Source: Mermis nigrescens (Eukaryota > Nematoda > Enoplea > Mermithida > Mermithidae). From it: 64,000 bases of DNA. The stretch covers positions 434,001-498,000 of the forward strand of contig JAVLUZ010000167.1 in assembly GCA_036768485.1 (NCBI GenBank), given 5' to 3'. Below the pieces are notes generated by a model, which saw only the letters and a program-made list of their open reading frames with translations, did no database searches and was not told the origin of the DNA. Shown here in pieces: positions 48,401 to 59,200 of the stretch. The first letter of the stretch is position 1; each line of letters opens with the position of its first letter. Made by a program: the position numbers and the translations under genes.

Positions 48401-51400
48401 AGCTATTTCTCTAGAATTAGTCCTTAGTCCTTTGACTAAATTTTTTTGAGATGTAATGTTTGTGCGCTTTACATATAGCATTGTTTAGAAGGTAAACCAA
48501 ATTCACTCGGTTTCGTCAGTACCTGCATGCTCGTCATACAGGTAACAACTCGAAATTCGGGGTAGGGGCTCCCCGCCTCGGTCATCTTCAGGGAGGGAAC
48601 GAGTTAATGACCTTCAATTTTCGACCAGAAACGGCCAAAAAACATCTAAAAACGGCCAAGAAATTCAGTTTTTTCCAAAAAAGGAGGTGGGTCAAAAAAT
48701 TTTTTGGCTTTGTGGATGCGGTCAGCCAGTGGGGATCTCTATCCTCCATGTTACATGTATGATGTTCGTCAATTCATTTCTGATAGAAAGAGTTATATCC
48801 GATTTAGATATATAGTATTTTAGGGTTAGGGTTGTAGGGTGAATAACCTCTAATTTTTGGTTAAAAACAAATGAAAAACGCAAGCCTTTGCCAAAATAGG
48901 GGAGTCGAAAATTTTCTGGCTATTGGAGAATGAGGGGCGACCAACTTTGGGTGGGGTATCACCCCTATGTATCTTCCTGTGAAATGTATACACCCTTATA
49001 CATAATTATTGTCCGCGTTATATCGAGATATAAATATGCTTATCTATGACAGCCTTACCTTTAACCCCGATGCTTCGTTATTGTGCGTCAGCAGTGACCA
49101 TGGCACTATTCATGTATTTAATATTGAAGACGGCCCACGAACGCCCAAAAATTCAAGGTGTGTGTGTACGTATTTACATATGTATGTGCATATGTGTGTG
49201 TAAATGTACATATTTCTATCTTATACATAATATCTTTATATGGTCTTTTGCAACTCATGATTAATATATATAGCGAGGACGGATTTAGAGGTATGGGCGG
49301 GGGTCGGCCGGCCCTGTCGTCAAAAAATTTTTGGGCGCTATAGATAAATGTGTATTTTGTGATGATTTTGGCTGTTTTTTATCATAATTTTCTAAAATTT
49401 TCCGGCGCTTAGCGCCGTACAGTATTTATTATTGACATTTACTCACTTTCTTGGCGCTCTAAAAGCCTTTTTTTTACGTCAGAAGGGAAGTTTAAGTACA
49501 GAAAAAGAAGTTTTACTCATAATGATCTTCCGAGTATTCTTAGGCACTTTGTGCCGTTTTTCGCACTAAGTTAGCGCCTCTCTCGCAGACTACTTTCCAA
49601 AATTTTTGGCTTTTTTCGGATCTCGAATGATTCTGTCTATCAAAAGACGGCAAAAATCGCTATTTCAGGCATAATTGACGGACTCTTGGTTCAATTTTAA
49701 AACAAAACCCTGTCGGGAAATCTTCGATCTGTTACTTATATTTAGCGCTCGCACTTTTTCCAACTCAAAATGACGAAAAAATGAAAATTGTCTATATGGA
49801 AATTAGTTTGCGCGAAGATTGCATTTTGAAGAATATCTAGTTTTCTTGATCATGGTACGATAGGTGGGCAGCACCAAAGTTCTGGAAGGATGCAAGATTT
49901 TTTCAAAGGTTAAAAATGGCCACTAGAAATTGTGGTATGGCGAAAAACATCATTTTTAAACGTTTCTCACCGAGTACTATCCATTGGCATCAAAAATTGC
50001 GAAAAAAAACATTCCAAAAATTGAATACTGGGGTAGGTATTTTGGTTTCTGGGGGAGTATTTTGGCTTCTGGGAGGTGCATACCCCAAACCCCCACCCTT
50101 CACGCCCAGGTATGATGCCACGGTGTCCGTTACAATATAAGACTTAAGTTCGCATCACGACTTTTCCTCACTTTTAGATTTTTGGTTTATTACGATTCTT
50201 TTTTGTATTTCTTAGATCTTCAAACGTCGCTGCCTTTCTACCGAAATACTTCAACAATGAACAGAGTTTTTTGCGGATTCAGTTAACGGGTAAAAGTACA
50301 AAACACGCTGTTCCTGTTATTTGTGCCTTTGGTTCGGATCCATATTCGATTATAGGTATTCTTCCATTTTATTTCTTCTTTTTTATGCTGAACTTCAGGA
50401 TCATAGACATTGAAGATGCGTCGCTTTGTGCTGGAAAAATGTAATGTTTCGCGTGATTTCTAAATTTTTATTATTTCTCTTTATAGTCTTTGTTTTTCTT
50501 CAATTCTAGTAATATCTACAAATATCTACAAATACAAATGTATGTAATAGGGGAATAAGAGGTATTCTCCAGCAAGCACCATACATCTAACGCGATGGAT
50601 GGAGGGTTCCCCAACCAGAGTCGGTCGTCCCTTCCCCATACCCCAAAGTTCATATATTTTTTAACTCCCCATTTTTGGAAAAATTTGCATTTTCTGCCAT
50701 TTTCAGATTTTTTACCATTTTTTGGCCAAAAATTAAAGGTCATTCACCCCCTCCCCCTTTTGAAAATAGCTGACCACCGCACACTCAAAATTCTGAGATG
50801 TTACATGTCTGCCCACCGCGCCTGGACAAACGGCATCGCTTGATTCAATCCGAATACAATGCAAGCCGGGTTGGCTGGTATCAATAGAAAATTAAACGCA
50901 GAAGACGATACAATATAAACTGTGGTAGAAATTGGAGGGGCGGCTGGAGAAATGCACAGAAATGATTTAAACTCAGCAGCCAACCCGTCAGTAAGCAACC
51001 ATCCAATCAATAACCAACCAGTAACGTACATATCAATGAATACATGGGCGTGTGGGAATTTGGGGGGACCCCTCGAGAATCCAGATTACCCCGCAGATTA
51101 CAGTAGACCCCTAGAATTGAATTTTCGGAATGCCCTTCTTTTGCGATTTTGCCACTTTTGCCCCATCCAGACCCTCCAAATTCGGCTGATGCCCAAGTTT
51201 ACTGGCCACTGATAGTGGCTTTTTGATATCATTTGATCTTTTTATTTAACTTATTAACTCTTTTCCCGAAGAATGTTTTTAAAACTAATTAAAAATGGTT
51301 TTCAGCAAATAGGTCATACATGTAAGAGGTGGTGTGGGATCCCTTAGCCGAAGTTGGTCGTCCTCCAATCCCCAAAGCCAGAAAATTCTTGAGCCCTCAC

Positions 51401-51669
51401 ATTTTTGGAATAAGTTGCGATTTTTGGCCGTTTTTAGGTGTTTTTGCTTTGTATTTCGTCAAAAATTGGAGGTATCTCCCATACAAAGGCCGGGGACTCC
51501 CCACCAGAAATTTCGAGTCGTTACATGTATGAAGCAAGTGATTTGTTCAAAATGCAAATAATGTAACACGCTTCGTATATTATGTACTGTGCATACGATA
51601 AACGGTGATATTTTTATGCAGCTGTTTCTGTTGATGGAGGCTATTCGAAATTTTTGTTCAATACGAAAG
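42370..51669 (+). CDS. WDR45B: WIPI3/WDR45B-like autophagy PROPPIN, eight exons, both ends missing
   Basis: WD-repeat beta-propeller that binds PI3P (and PI(3,5)P2) on forming autophagosomes. The exons are 42370-42444, 42778-42879, 44212-44394, 45875-46065, 47079/47080-47164, 49053-49157, 50216-50355 and 51622-51669. They join into about 310 residues that align end to end with animal WDR45B, which has about 344. Visible landmarks are GCFACG near the start, [28 protein letters not shown], the lipid-binding LRRG (47130-47141), [18 protein letters not shown] and [14 protein letters not shown] favours WIPI3 over WIPI4. All junctions are GT-AG with matching phase except exon 5 to exon 6, where one base appears to be missing. 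The first exon (about 22 codons) and the last (about 18) were not found. The introns contain MITEs. Family assignment is firm; orthology to WIPI3 rather than WIPI4 is likely. Confidence 0.93.
42481..42560. repeat. Near-perfect 37-bp inverted repeat in WDR45B intron 2
   Basis: Arms 42481-42517 and 42524-42560 match at 35 of 37 positions around a 6-base loop TCAGCT. The transcript would form a long hairpin 36 bases after the exon 2 donor. It may be a tiny foldback element. Confidence 0.9.
42778..42879 (+). CDS. WDR45B: WDR45B-like exon 3
   Basis: Acceptor ATTGCAG, donor AAAG|GTAACC. It encodes [18 protein letters not shown] and then [16 protein letters not shown], the conserved end of blade 1 and start of blade 2. 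Phase 1 on both sides. Confidence 0.93.
43415..43670 (-). mobile_element. 256-bp MITE, CATAGGTGGGC family, in WDR45B intron 3
   Basis: TIRs are CACACGTGGGCG and the inverted CCCACCTATG. The TSD CTCCCATG is perfect (43407-43414, 43671-43678). Confidence 0.92.
44212..44394 (+). CDS. WDR45B: WDR45B-like exon 4
   Basis: Acceptor TTTACAG, donor CGAG|GTATGT. It encodes VIWDDVKK, then [20 protein letters not shown] and [11 protein letters not shown] (60 full codons), covering blades 2-3. Longer antisense reading frames across it are shadows. Confidence 0.94.
44435..44476. repeat. 17-bp perfect inverted repeat in WDR45B intron 4
   Basis: TGTTTTTTCAATATCCT (44435-44451) and its exact complement (44460-44476) lie 40 bp after the exon 4 donor, with an 8-base loop. 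Confidence 0.88.
45292..45733. mobile_element. 442-bp MITE, TTTGTACAAGG family, in WDR45B intron 4
   Basis: Termini are CAGTGTTTTTTTGTACAAGG and the inverted ATACAAAAAGACACTG. The flanks TTACGAAC (45284-45291) and TTACGACC (45734-45741) are an 8-bp TSD with one mismatch. It carries two GGCGCGAAGCGCC-type hairpins (about 45501 and 45591). Confidence 0.88.
45875..46065 (+). CDS. WDR45B: WDR45B-like exon 5
   Basis: Acceptor ACAATTAG, donor AAA|GTAATG. It encodes [16 protein letters not shown], then [14 protein letters not shown] and [14 protein letters not shown], blades 3-4. It ends on a complete codon, which does not fit the phase of the next exon by one base. Confidence 0.93.
47079..47164 (+). 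CDS. WDR45B: WDR45B-like exon 6 with the LRRG lipid-binding motif
   Basis: Encodes [20 protein letters not shown] followed by [12 protein letters not shown] at 47130-47141 corresponds to the F/L-RRG loop whose two arginines contact phosphoinositide head groups. The only usable acceptor AG (47078-47079) uses the G needed for the first glycine codon, so the splice from exon 5 is one base short. The donor is TG|GTAATT. Confidence 0.88.
48535..48761. mobile_element. 227-bp MITE, CATACATGTAAC family, in WDR45B intron 6
   Basis: TIRs are CATACAGGTAAC and GTTACATGTATG. The flanks ATGCTCGT and ATGTTCGT are an 8-bp TSD with one mismatch. The interior has the family's CCAGAAACGGCCAAAAAACA block. Confidence 0.85.
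49053..49157 (+). CDS. WDR45B: WDR45B-like exon 7
   Basis: Acceptor CTATGACAG, donor TCAAG|GTGTGT. It encodes [18 protein letters not shown], then [17 protein letters not shown], blades 5-6. Its first base completes the TG| cysteine codon of the previous exon. Confidence 0.93.
49864..50112 (+). mobile_element. MITE, CATAGGTGGGC family, in WDR45B intron 7
   Basis: Runs from GATAGGTGGGCAGCACC to CACGCCCAGGTATG, 104 bp upstream of exon 8. The core GGTATGGCGAAAAACATCAT is typical of the family. TSD unclear. Confidence 0.75.
50216..50355 (+). CDS. WDR45B: WDR45B-like exon 8
   Basis: Acceptor TTTCTTAG, donor TATAG|GTATTC. It encodes [20 protein letters not shown] and later [21 protein letters not shown] is typical of the WIPI3 branch. 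46 full codons, phase 2 in and phase 1 out. Confidence 0.92.
50533..50810. mobile_element. MITE, CATACATGTAAC family, in WDR45B intron 8
   Basis: From ACAAATGTATGTAATAGGGG to GATGTTACATGTCTG, core TTTGGCCAAAAATTAAAGGT. The right end shows the usual terminus; the left is eroded. Confidence 0.7.
51315..51531. mobile_element. MITE, CATACATGTAAC family, in WDR45B intron 8
   Basis: Termini are CATACATGTAAG and GTTACATGTATG, with core TTTTTGGCCGTTTTTAGGTG. It sits 90 bp upstream of exon 9. TSD not clear. Confidence 0.8.
51622..51669 (+). CDS. WDR45B: WDR45B-like exon 9 (short)
   Basis: Acceptor TTTATGCAG, donor GAAAG|GTGAAT. It encodes [16 protein letters not shown], matching the penultimate strand of blade 7. 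The 48 bases keep both phases. The terminal exon (about 18 codons and stop) should lie at 51.67-53.0 kb but I could not identify it. Confidence 0.85.
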
Positions 51670-53039
51670 GTGAATACACTCGTCAGCTCTTTGCCAACTT
51701 TATGGAGCTCAGTACATGAATCGCCTATTTATTATGTACTTTCTTTTGAAATTTATTTTCTATGTGCATCTGTCTTTATTGTTCTTTGTATATGCTCGTG
51801 AGTTCATGCATGACGTGCTTTCATTGTTGGAATAAAATATTAATGATCGTGTTCTGGCTTATGAGGTATAATGTATCAGAGTTGACGCCTTGTCACTTCA
51901 AAATAAAATTACCTGTCGAAATTTGTATCCTCAAATATATGTAAAGAGATTTGCTTTAATTGGCGATGCATATCACAATTTTAATAGGAATTCTAATGAG
52001 AAATAGCGATAAACTAGTAATAGGTACGATAATAGTAATACTGTTGATAATGATGATGATGATAATTGTGATAAATATTACCTATTGACAATAATTGTAA
52101 CTTTGCTTTCTGGCTCAGTAATTCTTGTATATTGTTTATGCCGTTTAGTCGATGCAAAGCTAGTCCTTTTTTCGAGTTTCTAGAGTAAACACGAATCACT
52201 AAGCCTCGCATCTGTTATAGAAAATAATGTTAATAAATACGTGCGTTTTGAAATGATAAGTAAGATAGAGGATAATGATTGCAGCTGTCAAAAGCTTGTT
52301 TTCACAAATTTTTATATGTCTGCTTCATACGTGGGCACAAGGTCAAGTGATTTGATCCTGGCGGCTGAGCAACCCGAAACCATGCAGAGGAAACCGGACC
52401 AACCCCGCAAGAGTTTTGAAAATTTCATAAGGAAAATGGGGCCAAAAGGAGGCTGAAAATAAATAAAAATTAAAAATTTTCTTCAAAAATGCTTGAAATG
52501 TGGAAAAACGTACGCTATTTTAGCATTTATACTAGTTTTTAAGGTTCTTTTGGCCCACAAAAGCTCAGTTTTTCACTCCCTCTCTTAGATCAGCCATGCT
52601 CTGCATATATGGTCACTCATGACCAACCTCAGCAGGTTCCATGGAAGTCATTGATCCCAAAAAAACCTGAGCGTGCTAATGTTTGGTCTATCATTAGCCA
52701 TGCATTTAGACTTGGGAAAAAATTATCTATGTGAAGTAATGTCAGAAATGAATCCAAATCGGCCTTTTTTTGCTAAGTTCTTGAAGGAAGAACTTGCGAA
52801 TTGAAGTGGTTTTACACTATCTTGACGTCGACATTTTTAATGCCGCTTTGACTCGATAACGTTCTCTGGCTTACCCAGGACACTGCACTATCGTGAATGG
52901 TTATTTTTCTAGGTGTTGCGAGTTGATGTATAAAATCTGTCTGCGCATAGTTATTCTTATGAATTGAGGTAAATTTCGATATATCCCCTAATCTTACGTT
53001 TTCACAGACTTTCTCGCGTTCATATTTTCGTTCTAAAAT
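51670..53039. other. Intergenic stretch between WDR45B and CNOT9
   Basis: Should contain the last WDR45B exon and 3' UTR and the CNOT9 promoter and 5' UTR, none of which I could place. 52020-52075 is a TAATGATGATGATGATAATT-like microsatellite. Confidence 0.5.
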
Positions 53040-53251
53040 ATGTTTATTCCGCCGCCGTCGAATCCATCGTCGGCCATAGACAGCACTCAGCAGTCGTCGA
53101 GCGCCACGCCGACCCCGCTGAATGTCGGCGTTACTACGGCATCCTCAACATCAGCTCAGGGAGCACTTTGCGTTAACAGGGAACAAATTTGGCAATGGAT
53201 CGCCGATTTAACGATTGCTAAACAACGCGAAGTGGCCTTGTTTGAACTGAG
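53040..53251 (+). CDS. CNOT9: CNOT9 exon 1 with start codon
   Basis: The ATG at 53040 follows an in-frame TAA, so it is the first possible start in this exon. The variable leader starts [20 protein letters not shown]; then comes the conserved [20 protein letters not shown] and VALFEL. Donor GAG|GTGATT splits a serine codon (AG|C). Confidence 0.93.
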
Positions 53252-56200
53252 GTGATTTAGCCTTGCTTATTGAATTTTCAGTGCGGTCGCATCAGACGGT
53301 TATGTCGGTATAAATTTGAAAAGGATAAGCGAGCAATACTCTTGATAGAGTCAGCTGTTGGCATTAAATATTACGTGGGAAACATGCTATAGCTAACCTG
53401 AGTAGAATCATTCTTTATTATAAATACGAATAGAATAAAATGCCTTATTCTAGATTAGAAAATATAAGCTAGTTTCGTTCGAAAATTAGAAAAAATGTAT
53501 TGTCGTGTGGAAACACGCGTATTTAAACGGGGTTAGTAATTCGAAAATCGTTTGATTTTGAGTCAGGCATGCCGTAAATTAATTCATTGTTATGATTCGT
53601 TTATTACATCTCTGCGTCGACTGGCCTATCTTATATAACAAGTATACCATTAGGCATTTTGCTGATTTTTATCGCTTCGTGATCGTCAGTAGCTTGAAGC
53701 TGTTTGGAAAATTTTGATTTTGTTTCTGCGTTCTTACATAAATTCTATTTTTTCGATACCTAATAAGCCTAAATCTCTAGTTTAAAGTTCATGATTTATT
53801 TGATTCTTTCACGCGTTGCATTCTAATACCTATGTAATAGCGTGAACTGACAAATCTTCCTAGCCGGAATGTATCGTTTTTCTTTCAGTAGATTACATTG
53901 TAGAAGTGCTTCACCTCCTAAAAGAGCATTTCGAATTAAGCTGTAATTTTGTACGTTCCTTAGTTCCCTTAAATTCCGCATTTGAAGGCCGTATTTTTAA
54001 GCAAAAAACGCGAAGTTGTTCCGGACCTGGCCGTAATGCTTTGGCACTCATTCGGCACAGTAGCCGCGTTGCTACAAGAAGTTGTCAGCATCTATTCCGC
54101 CATAAATCCTCCAACACTAACAGTAAGTTAACATTAATTTTAACAGTAACTTAACATTCTGTCTAGATCTACGTGGAGAAGACGAAATTCTTCTTAGAAT
54201 GAAGTAGAAATGAATGAAGGAGGTACTGAACAAATATTTAAGCGTGTAGAAAAATTAAACAAAAATGAAATATGCATGAGAAACTATGTACGTACATATT
54301 TCTACTTGAGCACTTGGACTTGTACTTTCAGTGTTCTGTAGTTCTGTAATACTCTGAATTACCTACATCATCATTCTGGTTCCTAATCTCAGAGCGTGGA
54401 CGTGGTTTTCAAGTGAACGCTTTTAAAAAAATTATTGGAAGCATAATCATATTTATTGGGCTAGCACGTACATATTTTAATATACATATAATGTTTTAAT
54501 TTTAAAAATCATTTCAATTTTTCTGAAACGTTTGACGACTTACTTTCGACGAATGAAAACGCTGCATACGATTTAACAGATCTTTACTGATTACAGTGTT
54601 CATGTAGCGAAAGATTTGGTTTCATAAACGGAAAGCATCTTAGCGCAGTTCGTTTATAATAAAAATCCGACAATTTCTCTCGAGTCGACTGACAGCATGT
54701 GATGCTAAAAAATGCTGGTCGTATCATAAACAATCCCTTGCTGTTTTATGATTTCTAATTTAAGAATAATCTGATAAGTACGCAGGAAAAGTGATGAAAA
54801 CAAACGATGACGTCAAATGACGTCAACCATGTTATGTATAACGCTAGTCTAGCAAACCTCAGAAAAGTTTATAAACGGTTTAGACCTTGGAATTCGTAGT
54901 GAGTGTAAAGTGCGCAAAAAGTGCGAATGAAATTTTTTTACATGGATGGAATGCAATAATTTTTGCTGAGAAACATGGTTCAAATTTGTTATAAAAAATG
55001 AAATTAAAGTGAAGAAATTTTAATATGACTTTAATTTATGCTATTTTCGGCTTGAGCTAGTTTTTTTGTTCACGTAATCGTTAACTTGTTTTTTAGGCCC
55101 ATCAGTCGAATAGGGTTTGTAATGCATTAGCACTGATGCAATGTATAGCCTCCCATTCTGAAACCAGGGGACCATTCTTACAAGGTAAATAAGCGCCATT
55201 TTTACTAATTAGTGAAAGTGTATTTTGTACAAGGTCCGTTTGTACATGTACAAAGATGGTTCCTAAATGTCTTCGTACATTTTGTACTCACAAATTTTTG
55301 GGTACTACAGTAGCGATTTTAGTGTGGCAAAAACAGAGTTATTCGATATTTGGTAGTGTATTTTAGCTAATTTCTGGGTTTCTGAGGGCTAAAATTACTA
55401 ATAATCGTCTCAAAACGGCGCAAAGTGCCGAAAAATTTTGACATTTTTCCTTTCAAAATGCAATTTCTGACATTATAAACATAAATAGAACACTCAATCA
55501 CTCATTTTGGCGCGAAGCGCCGAAAATTCTTACGAAATTTCATTTTTTTGCAGTTTCCGTCTTTCCAGAAATCTTTGTACATCATGTACAAAGACGGTCC
55601 CCAAAAGTCTTTCTACATTGGAAATATCTTTGCCGAATACAAAAAAGCGTGATTAGTGATTACAATATGGATTTATGCATATGCAGGTATTAAATACGAG
55701 TCTATTTATCAGAACAGCTTGAACGTTTTTCTATAACGCCGCATTTTATTTGTACCATATCATACGTACATGTACAAATTACACAAATATGTAGATCAAC
55801 GAAAGACGGAAGTGTGCGATATTTCAAGTTAATTAGATAGAATCACGCAAGAATCATTTACTTATTTCACGTTCGTCTGATCCTCCTTGTCTTAGAAATT
55901 ACTTGAAGGAGCGAAAAAAATATTAGCAAATTAGTTTTTCCCTTGCCTGCTGTAACTCTTCTGAGTCCTTGAATTCTTTGAATCTAACCCAAATTTGAAC
56001 GATGATGATAAAATCGCTATCTCTGACGCCTTAGGAGTTAGAAATATCAAATTTTAAACGGTCGGATGTATCTCATATTGGACAACTCCAAATTTTTTGG
56101 CGAAGGCAATTTAGCCGACCATTTTTAGGGGAAGACTACTGTTATTATTTTTGCATAAAAGTTAAAAAATACCTTTTTATGCTTTGGGAAATTCGTGTGC

Positions 56201-59200
56201 AATATTTGATTAATAATTGACAAGGTGATAAGGGAAAGAAATTTTATAAAAAATGTTAAAAATTGTCGCGAAGGAGAATGTCATCCAAACTTCTAAATTA
56301 GTGGGAATTCAGCCTAAATTTTGGTAAATGAACGAGAACTTACGTAAATTTCAGTAAACTTTAATGCTCTTTTTGCTCTGTGATCGTTTACTTTTTTATG
56401 AATCTGTGATTTTCTAAGTAACTATATCGTTATTTGTTTTTCTTTCAGCACATATTCCTCTATTCCTATATCCTTTTTTGCATACAACCAGTAAAACGAG
56501 GCCGTTTGAGTATTTGAGATTGACTAGTCTCGGCGTTTTAGGAGCCCTCGTTAAAGTAAGTACTTTTATATGTTATTTCGTTAACATTGCATATGAAATG
56601 TCGGTCTGACTTTTGTAATCGAAACGGCAATAGTGTGGGAGAGAAAAATTCTTTAAGATGAGAGAGGAAACTTCTTTATGATGAGAGAGAGATAAGAGCG
56701 TTGCGATTTTCTTATAAAAATTTTAGGAATTCATTTTCGATAAAAATGAAAAGACGGTTTTTTATCAAGTAATAAGTAATGCAATTATTGAATTTTATCG
56801 AACGCAGAAAGCTGAATTATCGTAAAAAATGTAAATTTATTTGTTTTCTATTTATTTATCAGAATGATTAAAAATTTAAATTATGATAAGGCAATTCGTC
56901 TATCTCAAAGCAGTAGAAGGTTGATTTAGGTTCAGGGGCTAGTAGTCTTTGAATACATATTATTTTCTGTTATTTAATTTTTAAATTCATTGTTATTCTT
57001 TCAATAAAATGTGTATGCTAATTCTCTTATTTTTATTTCACGTTATTGTTTTTTTTCACAGACTGATGAACAGGAAGTAATAAATTTCCTGCTCACTACC
57101 GAAATTATTCCTCTTTGTTTGAGAATAATGCAGAATGGAAGCGAGTTATCGAAAACGGTAAATATCTACGTTTTTAAATTAGTAGTGAAAGTTTTAAACG
57201 TTATTCTAGCGCTAATAATGTAGAAGCGTATAAGTGTAATCGAACTGCAAATAAAATCGTGGTTGAAGTCATAAATGTAACGGCTTAAAATTTTGGCTGG
57301 GGTTCGCGGCCATTTTTAAGGGAGTGGTGGTGATGACCTCCAACTTTTGGCCAAAAACGGCCAAAAAACACATAAAATGGCCAAAAATTCAATTTTTGCA
57401 TAAATCTGGGGAGGGGGGTTAAAAATTTTCTGGCTCTGGAGGGGGATGGAAGGGACGACCGACTTTGGATGGGAGATTTCCTCATCCCCCTGTTATATGT
57501 CTGGTTAAAGTAAAGGTTCTCTATTTGCTATGTTGTTGTTTTTGTGAATGAAGTAGAATAAGAAAAATGACCGAAAGTTTCCTTTGGAGAAAAGTCTGTA
57601 AGCTTGGAAAAAATTAGATGAAAAGTTTTAAAATAAAAATTTGGTTCTTATGATTTTCTAAGGGAGATAGTAACTTTTTTATACTCGCTGTCCGTTGAAT
57701 CCTGATAGGAGCCTGATACTATCCTAGACTATTCAGAATTGTAATATGGGCCTTTGCTCTTTGTCATCAACATTTTGTAATTTGCACTGTAAGCAACAAG
57801 TAGTGCAGTGAAACATTTTACATATCTTGATTTGACGTGAAATTCGCAGCACCTAACTTTGTGTATGGCATATCAGAAAACGTTTATCATTTCTTGGTAG
57901 GCTATAATAATAATAATAATAATAATAATTTATTGGCTGAATTACATGGACGAGACATGTTACAACAAATAATAATGCAATAAAGCAAAGAATTATTAAA
58001 TGAGCAATTTTAGGAAAGGAATTGTCAATAAATGCAAAAAAATGAGTGCTAGTGTGATTTACAGAATAGTAAATATCATTGTAATATTTTAGTAAATTAT
58101 ATAATATATCATTATTTTTCGCATTTTTCAAATAAGAAAATCCTCGTATCGTAATAATGCTTAGAATACAAACTTACCTTTCGTAAATTGCACTCTGATT
58201 ACAGTAAATAAGCGCAAAATATTGCTTATATCATTTTAGTTAACAGGAAAGCGCATTGAATGCAGAAACATGTCCTTCCGTCTTCATCTCTGAACTCGAC
58301 TCAGAAAAGAAGAAAGAAAAATAAAAAAGTTAAGAGGAAAGCGCACTGAATGCTGAAACATTCTATTTGGGCTTTCAAATTTGAAAAAAATCTAGAACTA
58401 TCCGTTAGGCGAAAAATTTAGTGATCGCGTATAAAAATCTTATAGAAAAGAAACATTTAAATGCAAAGTTATTTAGTTTTTCTCTTTAAGCATCTGTCAG
58501 GTCTTCATTCCTTCGCACGTCTGTTCATACTGTGACTTTCTCGCATGTTATCTAGGTATTTTGGTCGTTCATATTACTATTAAGTACATGCATATATAAT
58601 GAATCACAGAATTTATATTCAGGTCGCTACTTTTATATTACAAAAGATTTTGCTGGACGAAACTGGCCTTGCTTATGTGTGTCAGACCTACGAACGTTTT
58701 TCCCAAGTGGCAATGATCTTAGTAATGACTGGTTTTTAAGCGTATGCAATAAATTTATGTTTTTCAACAGCACGCAAAAAGTAGCATCCCGACTTTATGA
58801 TTTCAAATACTCCATAACGTTTGTTGAAGCACTTCATGCATTCGCATATGTTTTTTGCTAAGTACGTATGACCTACTAGAAATATTTATAGTAGTAGTTT
58901 TAACATAATTACAAAAGGTATGCATATGAAGAAAGACTCTTGATCAAAAGTTGACTGAAATCATTGAATGTACTCTTTTTACTTTCATTTATTGTTATTC
59001 TCATCTTCAGGGCGTTCATTTAAGTCATACACGGCGGCTATGCATTCAAATTTTAGTTCATGAGGTTGTTTTGCTATTTAACATGATATATGATATTGTT
59101 ACCGTTGCATTTATTCACACAAGGCAAAGGGAGAAGTGAAAGGGAGTATAACCCGTTCCTAAAATTTTGAAATACAAGGCACTGACAGGCGATTTTCAGG

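Noticed and set aside
52740..52806. Possible last WDR45B exon ending FLKEELAN
   Set aside because: Only a vague resemblance to the expected C-terminus; the acceptor and phase could not be confirmed.
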